Assembly: GCF_000327385.1 (NCBI RefSeq)
Contig: NW_008708395.1
Span: 109,966-173,965 of the forward strand
DNA: 64,000 bases
Reading direction: 5' to 3'
DNA from: Lottia gigantea
Taxonomy: Eukaryota; Mollusca; Gastropoda; Lottiidae
Shown here: positions 57,190-64,000 of the stretch, in pieces
Layout: each line of letters opens with the position of its first letter
Position numbering within the stretch: position 1 is the first letter of the stretch
Notes under the pieces: generated by a model
The model's input: only the letters and a program-made list of their open reading frames with translations
Told to the model about the DNA's origin: nothing
The model's database searches: none
Program-made: the position numbers and the translations under genes

Positions 57190-60110
57190 TATTTTTCATC
57201 GCTTAATACCTCGTATTAGTTAACCATCATTAAATAATTTCACCTAGGTTAATACTAACATATAAGTTAACCATCATTACATAATTTCACCTAGGTTAAT
57301 ACTAACATATAAGTTAACCATTATTCCATTATTTCACCTAGATTAATACTAATATATGAGTTAACTAGATTACATAATTTCACCAAGGTTAATACTAACA
57401 TATAAGTTAACCATCATTACATAATTTCACTTAGGTTAATACTAACATATAAGTTAACCATTATTACATAATTTCACCTAGGTTAATACTAACATATAAG
57501 TTAACCATCATTACATAATTTCACCTAGGTTAATACTAACATATAAGTTAACCATTATTACATAATTTCACCTAGGTTAATACTAACATATAAGTTAACC
57601 ATCATTACATAATTTCACCTAGGTTAATACTAACATATAAGTTAACCATCATTACATAATTTCACCTAGATTAATACTAATATATGAGTTAACTAGATTA
57701 CATAATTTCACCAAGGTTAATATAACATATAAGTTAACCATTATTACACAATTTCACCAAGATTAAAACCAATATATAAGTTAACTATTATTACATAATT
57801 TCACCTAGGTTAATACTAACATATACGTTAACCATTATCATATAATTTCACCAAGGTTAATACTAAAAGATAAGTTAACCATCATTACATAATTCACCTA
57901 GGTTAATACTAACATATAAGTTAATCATTATTACATAATTTCACCTAGGTTAATACTAACATATACGTTAACAATTATCATATAATTTCACCAAGGTTAA
58001 TACTAAAAGATAAGTTAACCATCATTACATAATTCACCTAGGTTAATACTAACATATAAGTTAATCATCATTACATAATTTCACTTAGGTTAATACTAAC
58101 ATATAAGTTAATCATTATTACATAATTTCACTTAGGTTAATACTAACATATAAGTTAATCATTATTACATAATTTCACTTAGGTTAATACTAACATATAC
58201 GTTAACCACTATCATATAATTTCAACAAGGTTAATACTAAAATATAAGTTAACCATCATTACATAATTCACCTAGGTTAATACTAACATATAAGTTAACC
58301 ATTATTACATAATTTCACCAAGGTTAATACTAAAAGATAAGTTAACCATCATTACATAATTCACCTAGGTTAATACTAACATATAAGTTAATCATCATTA
58401 CATAATTTCACTTAGGTTAATACTAACATATAAGTTAATCATTATTACATAATTTCACTTAGGTTAATACTAACATATAAGTTAATCATTATTACATAAT
58501 TTCACTTAGGTTAATACTAACATATACGTTAACCATTATCATATAATTTCAACAAGGTTAATACTAAAATATAAGTTAACCATCATTACATAATTCACCT
58601 AGGTTAATACTAACATATAAGTTAACCATTATTACATAATTTCACCAAGGTTAATACTAACATATACGTTTACCATTATTACATAATTTCACTTAGGTTA
58701 ATACTAACATATAAGTTAACCATTATTATATAATTTCACTTAGGTTAATACTAACATATAAGTTAACCATCATTACATAATTTCACCAAGGTTAATACTA
58801 ACATATAAGTTAACCATTATTATATAATTTCACCAAGGTTAATACTAAAGTATAAGTTAACCATTATTACATAATTTCACCTAGATTAATACTAACATAT
58901 AAGTTAACCATCATTACATAATTTCACTTAGGTTAATACTAACATTTAAGTTAACCATCATTATATAATTTCACTTAGGTTAATACTTACATAACCATCA
59001 TTACATATTTCACGTAGGTTAATAACAACATAAAGGTTACATGTTACTTAGGTTAAAACCAACATATAACTTAAATATCTATACATATTGTCACCTAGGT
59101 ATATATCAACCACTAGTTTCACCTAGCGTACCATCTTATATATTCACCTAACTTATTGCCAAATATGTCACCATTCCAACCATCATAAAATATAGTTTCA
59201 CTTAGTGTAACATCCTATTAATACACCTAGCCTTTGCCAAACTTGTCACCATTCCAACGTTCATAATATATAGTTTCACCTAGCTTACCATCCTATGTAT
59301 TCACCTACCTTATTGACAAATATGTCACCATTCCAACCACCATACTATAGTTTCATCTAGCGTACCAGCCTACATATTCACCTAGCTTATTGCCAAATAT
59401 GTCATCATGCCAACAATCGGTATATAGTCTCACTTAGCGTACCGTCCTATATGTTCACCCAGGTTATTGTCAAATATGTCATCATTCCAACCATTGGTAT
59501 ATAGTTTCACCTAGCCTCCCATCATATATATTCAATAAGCTTATTGCCAAATATATCACCATGTCAACAATCGGTATATAGTTTCACCTAGCTTACCATC
59601 TTATATATTCACCTAGCGTATTGCCAAATATGTCACCATGCTAACCATCAGGATAAATCACCAGGAGATAATTTCCCTAGCTTGCCATCCTATAAATATA
59701 TTCTAGTTCATCACCATAATATGACCTTACCTAGTATAGCATCATCATAAGATAATATCACATATTTTATCACTGTGATATAATTTCACCTAGTTTATTA
59801 CCTGATTATAATTTCACCTAGCTTTTCATCGTAACATATATTCACCTAGCTTATCACCTTAATACATTTTCACATACTTTATCAGCGTTATATATGATTT
59901 CGCCTAGCTTATCAGCATTATTCAAATTTCATCCTGCGTACCATCAAGATAGAATCTAATACCTAACTTATCTTGATCAGATATTTTAACCTAGCTATCT
60001 AACCATAATTAAATTTCACCTTGTTTATCATCGTGATATAATTTCACCTAGATGACCAGCACAATATTATTTTCATTTTGCCATTGCAGTATAAATGACA
60101 CCTAGACCTT
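57190..60110. repeat. 47-bp satellite array with degenerate flank
   Basis: About 38 copies of GTTAATACTAACATATAAGT then TAACCATCATTACATAATTT then CACCTAG fill 57190-59010. Runs of variants (CTAAAAGATAAG, ATATACGTTAACCATTATCA, TAATTCACC lacking a base) reappear in the same order in larger blocks, indicating recent higher-order duplication. To 60110 the repeat decays into units with TATTCACCTAGCTTATTGCC and AAATATGTCACCATTCCAAC. Confidence 0.92.
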
Positions 60111-60207
60111 CATAAAGTCATGTTGATTATTTTGAATGCAGCACGTTGCCTGTTAGAACAATATTCGTAAAATTTTTGAAAAAATTTCCATTACTTTGCA
60201 GTTTTGT

Positions 60208-63200
60208 ATGGTGGAATTTACAATGTTGAAGCTATATCTCGTGGCTATTTTGATTAATTTCACCAATGGAGCCAGTTATTATTTCAATCCTTTCTTTAAT
60301 TCTGGACTATGTAAGTATTACCGTGAAGGAAGGGGGTTGGGAGGCGAATGAACCAATTTTCAATAGTCCGCTGCTAGCACACAATCTAATCCAATCCAAT
60401 CCAATTGCTGCATTCCCTGATACAAGAATTTAATGATATTAAGGTATTCGACGCATTTCGTAATAGCTTGACATTGGCCTCGACAGTACTGCTAGCAAAA
60501 GACAAAATTAGGAAAATGCCGTTGTTTTGGCAAATCTTTCCTCATTGTACACTCAATGGCCTTGTCAGTCTACATTAACCCTATCCAGTGCAGAAAAAAG
60601 CAGGACGTAAAATACCATTTTATTTGATTAGATTAATGACTTTATCCCTCTGATTCATTAACCATTTACTTTGTATAACTGGTAACCAGGCCAGGGATGC
60701 CCCCACTCCACCCCACCCCTAGAAAAGATGCTGGTCCGGCTTTGCATCCCCTCCTCCCTGGAAAATCCTCGGCCCCCCTCAACCGATTTTTCCTAGAAAC
60801 GCCGCTGTTTCTTTTTTAATAACAATCACGAGACTTTCCTTTTGCGGATCTTGAAGGTGACGAATGACGAATGCGGATACTTTAGTCACGATGAATAATT
60901 TTCAACACACTAAAAATATAATGTTGCCGTGCAACAGTGAAATATTTTCCTCAAATGGTCTGACCAACCATCAATATTGACAGAAGAAAAAATGTCCTTC
61001 TTTTAATTATTATGTACTTTTCTGAACTATTTTCTTTCCCTTAAAAACTTTCCTTACAATATTGTCCGTAGTCATGGTAGCCAGGCAATATTACACAAGG
61101 GTACGATTTCCCTGAAAACTTGGTATCTTTGCTTTTAATCTTATTACACACATAATTCTATTGAAGTACTCAAATATTTACCATTTTCTTCGTCTACTTA
61201 TTCTTACTTGAAACTTTGTTTAAACTAAAGGAGGATCCGTGAATGTTTTGTCGTGAAAAATAGAAAGCCTTTATTACTGTGTCAATAAACCAAGTTCCTC
61301 TATACATACTGGTCTACTTTAAGTACAATTAAAACGGTCTTTTGTGTGATTAGAGAGCATTGAAACTGAATTAATAAGTCTAAAATCGTGCATTAAAATG
61401 CAGTTTCTTAAAATAATTCTAAATCTTTTAACAATCCGTAATCATCTATTCTTTCAACATAATATTAGGTTTTTCTATTTATTTTTCTGTATTTCGGGAT
61501 GGTCGTCGATTTCAAGGTCATCATGCTCTTTAAGTGGGACTCTAGTTTGAATTCAACAGTATTCAACGACTGCTAGCCACTAGCAGTGTCGATGGCATGT
61601 TTCTTTAGCAACGGTTGATATTATCCGTAGAATATGCCGGTTCTAAAGGAACATGTGTCAAGCGCTGGATTAAGACAACTTTTGAGCACCAACGACTGAA
61701 AAAATGTTTCCATTGCTCATGTCCTCCATTCTAGCAAAATATAAGATTTTGGCGATGGGAATCTCCGACCATCCATTGATCGCGCTTACTGGCAGTTTTC
61801 CTTGCGCTCGTTACAGCAGCGATGAAAAGTTTATAATTGCAAGTCATCCTGAGTCCATCTTTAAAGTGATACTACGTCTTAGAATGAACATAAAAGTTAC
61901 AACGGAATCCCTGTAAAATCTAGAAAAATGGAAAATTCATAAAACTAAGTAATTATTGAAAAACGCTTAATCATTATAGTAAGCATTTTTCAATAGTTAT
62001 TGCACTTTTATTAAGTTTTTTGGATTATAAGATTATATAAGGATCCTGTTATGTTATTTATGACACCAGGTATATCTACTGATAAATATATGATCTTAAA
62101 GGCCAAGTTTAAAATTTTTAAATTTTATGTTTATTCTAAGACGTAGTATCCCTTTAAGTTGTCATCATCGTCTGGTGAACAACTGGATTTTCATTCTTGA
62201 AACTGGCAGTAACCATTGGAGTACCAGGTCAAGCGCTAGACTAAGGCGACTTTTATAGCGCACCATTGACTGAAATATGTTGCCATTGCCATTGTCGATA
62301 TTGTCGCGGACCTGGGAATCTCCGATTATTCATATGATCGCAGTTGCCTTCAGCTTTGCTCATTTAGACTGCGATGGATTCGATCAAATTTAGAGTCGAT
62401 CTTTTTGGTGTCATGATCTATTTGGTGTTGCTATAAATATTCTTCGATGTATAAGGCATCCCATCTAATTTTGATTTTTCTTATTTCAAATATATTTCAG
62501 TTGCGTGTCCAAAGTTCACATGTAATTTAAGATGTAGTAAAGGCTTCGAAACCTCATTTTTGGGATGTAAAATGTGTAAATGTCGATATACTGACCCATG
62601 TGAGGTAAGAATGAAGTGTCGGGATTCGTTTTTTTTTAAAATTACATTATTGATTCAAAACATTTCGTTAATATTGCATAGTTAGGGATATATTCGCCCA
62701 AAACAATTCGCTTGAGTTAAAGGAGCTCATTTTCATTTTTCCGCATCACTTTGCAGAATTAAAAACCCTGTGCTTGGTTCTTCTGCAATTCAACAAAAAC
62801 AAACCGTGGAAGTTTATACGGTCGTCACTTTCAGGTTACTATTCTCATGTGCGGTCATATCATGACGTCATTGGATAGAACTGCCTGCGAAAACGTAAAG
62901 GCTTGGAATTCCCCCTGCATCCGACCGTCGTAAATCCTGAATGAGCCATAATGTGTTCTATTTACAGAACTTTGGAAATTGTGGAGTTGGATACCATTGT
63001 GAATCTACTATGAAGATAGCATGGCTTTTTTTCCCTTATCCACATTGTGTGAAAGGTAAGATATACTAAATCATAGCCTTGTCAACTAAATTTTATAGTA
63101 TCCTCGTTAATTTTTATCAAGGACATGTTCATCGACAAGGTGATTCCACAAGGATTGTCAGATTTTTAAAATACCCAACCCTTTTCGGCGATAGCCTATC

Positions 63201-63686
63201 ATGGTTGTGCACTAGAATATTAAGACATTAAGTCTGCAGTTGTATTGCACGAGTCTATGGGCTGCCTGTGTAAAATTAATGACTGTTTAACGTCTATGAA
63301 TGTCATTTTAATTCCGAATGCCATTCATCGTTCCGATACAAAATGATCACGACCAACAACAATGGCAGTTCTATTTGAGCAAAGGAAGTGCGCCATTTTG
63401 AATTTGATTTTCAGATGAAGTGGTACCAAGGCTTCAGACAACCACTACTACAACAACAACAACAACAACAACTACAACACCAGCACCACTACTGGATGTG
63501 TGTCAATATGGCACAGCTATTAGTGGATGTGATATCAACACATCATGTGCTGACGCCACCAAACACAAGTGTGTTATCGTCGACATGAGAAGTGGCCGAG
63601 GCGTCTGTTGTCAGAAGTACCCGACGACTCCAACCACAAGAAATAAGAACGGAACGGTATATAATATGAACCCACGTAGGTTTTGA
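60208..63686 (+). CDS. Secreted antistasin-like cysteine-rich protein
   Basis: Exons 60208-60310, 62501-62604, 62968-63055 and 63415-63686 join in phase (GT-AG), about 188 residues. The start gives a signal peptide (MLKLYLVAILINFTNGAS from the second Met at 60222; the first Met adds five residues). Exon 2 has C-x4-C-x3-C-x10-C-x2-C-x-C with GFETSFLGCKMCKC, the antistasin-type core. Exon 3 adds three more cysteines (CGVGYHC...C). Exon 4 has a poly-Thr linker then C-x8-C-x5-C-x7-C-x11-CC, ending RGVCCQK. Antistasin domains are often serine-protease inhibitors; activity here is not shown. Exon 4 may instead splice at GTATAT (63657) into exons beyond the window. No orthologue recognised. Confidence 0.72.
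60375..60630 (+). mobile_element. Repeat fragments in intron 1 of the antistasin-like gene
   Basis: 60375-60480 resembles the right end and flank of the MITE at 3917-4080. 60490-60630 matches the SINE 3' half (AAAATGCCGTTGTTTTGGCA, TTTCCTCATTGTACACTC, CAGGACGTAAAATACC). Confidence 0.6.
61865..62153. mobile_element. MITE family D in intron 1 of the antistasin-like gene
   Basis: TTAA at 61861-61864 and 62154-62157, ends AGTGATACTACGTCTTAGAA and TTCTAAGACGTAGTATCCCT, 289 bp. The interior shares GGATCCTGTTATGTTATTTATGAC-type sequence with 24351-24702. Confidence 0.85.
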
Positions 63687-63689
63687 ATA

Positions 63690-64000
63690 TTTGTTTTTGT
63701 ACGTTTTTAAGTGTTGGAGGAGGGATTGAATGACTTATATTAAATACGTTCAAAAAACGAACACATTTGGCAAGACATTATGAAAACATTTACAAAAAAC
63801 GTTCCGAGCTTATTTAGAACAGGTTCACTACTAGAGCGGAACGTTTAAGTTCCCGTAGTAGATTACCTAGCTAGAGTCCACCCATCCCGGGGATAAATTT
63901 AGACCACAAGCCGAATAGTCAGATAGTTACAAACTAACCATCTGTAAACACTTAAATCTGTGAGCGGAGTGTTGTAACTCCCACAGACCAAGCTTACAGA
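63690..64000. other. End of window, nothing recognised
   Basis: No exon or repeat identified after the last open frame of the antistasin-like gene. Confidence 0.4.

Noticed and set aside
1-64000. CRISPR array, operon, integrated virus or LTR element
   Set aside because: The tandem repeats lack spacer structure, genes are spliced and eukaryotic, and no reverse transcriptase, integrase, capsid or envelope-like frame or long terminal repeat was seen.

Overview
This is an AT-rich window from an animal nuclear genome: short exons in long introns, GT-AG junctions, tRNA-derived SINEs, many miniature inverted-repeat transposons (MITEs) and minisatellites. Repeat style (for example an ATACGCCC-ended MITE) and the antistasin-like secreted gene suggest a lophotrochozoan, probably a mollusc. 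That placement is an inference. No bacterial, CRISPR or viral system is visible.

Layout. 1-600: last two coding exons of spastin (SPAST, + strand), the microtubule-severing AAA ATPase. 601-8047: intergenic DNA with MITEs and palindromes. 8048-18192 (- strand): a 17-block SDCCAG8 gene, a centrosome/ciliary-base coiled-coil protein, crossed by a 204-base assembly gap (16666-16869). 18193-18465: a 273-bp head-to-head promoter with a GC box. 18466-51061 (+ strand): a 22-exon CEP170-family gene of about 1,176 codons, a centriole subdistal-appendage and microtubule protein with an N-terminal FHA domain. 51062-60207: 3' UTR and intergenic DNA with tandem repeats, including a 47-bp satellite. 60208-63686 (+ strand): a small secreted cysteine-rich protein with an antistasin-like domain and a poly-Thr linker, possibly continuing beyond the window.

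Three neighbouring genes act on microtubules, centrosomes or cilia. From memory SDCCAG8 and CEP170 are also divergent neighbours on human chromosome 1, so the pair looks like ancient conserved microsynteny around a shared promoter.

Most notable observations: (1) CEP170 intron 4 (26604-28408) has the hallmarks of a minor-spliceosome (U12-type) AT-AC intron, and only this reading restores the FHA frame; (2) SDCCAG8 intron 9 holds a 51-bp tandem array in which a 3' splice site plus the first codons of exon 10 occurs 16 times; (3) four families of short inverted-repeat elements sit at TTAA sites throughout; (4) a minisatellite in a CEP170 intron appears to have grown inside a SINE. Exon coordinates were derived by hand from reading-frame and splice-site continuity; no alignment was run.
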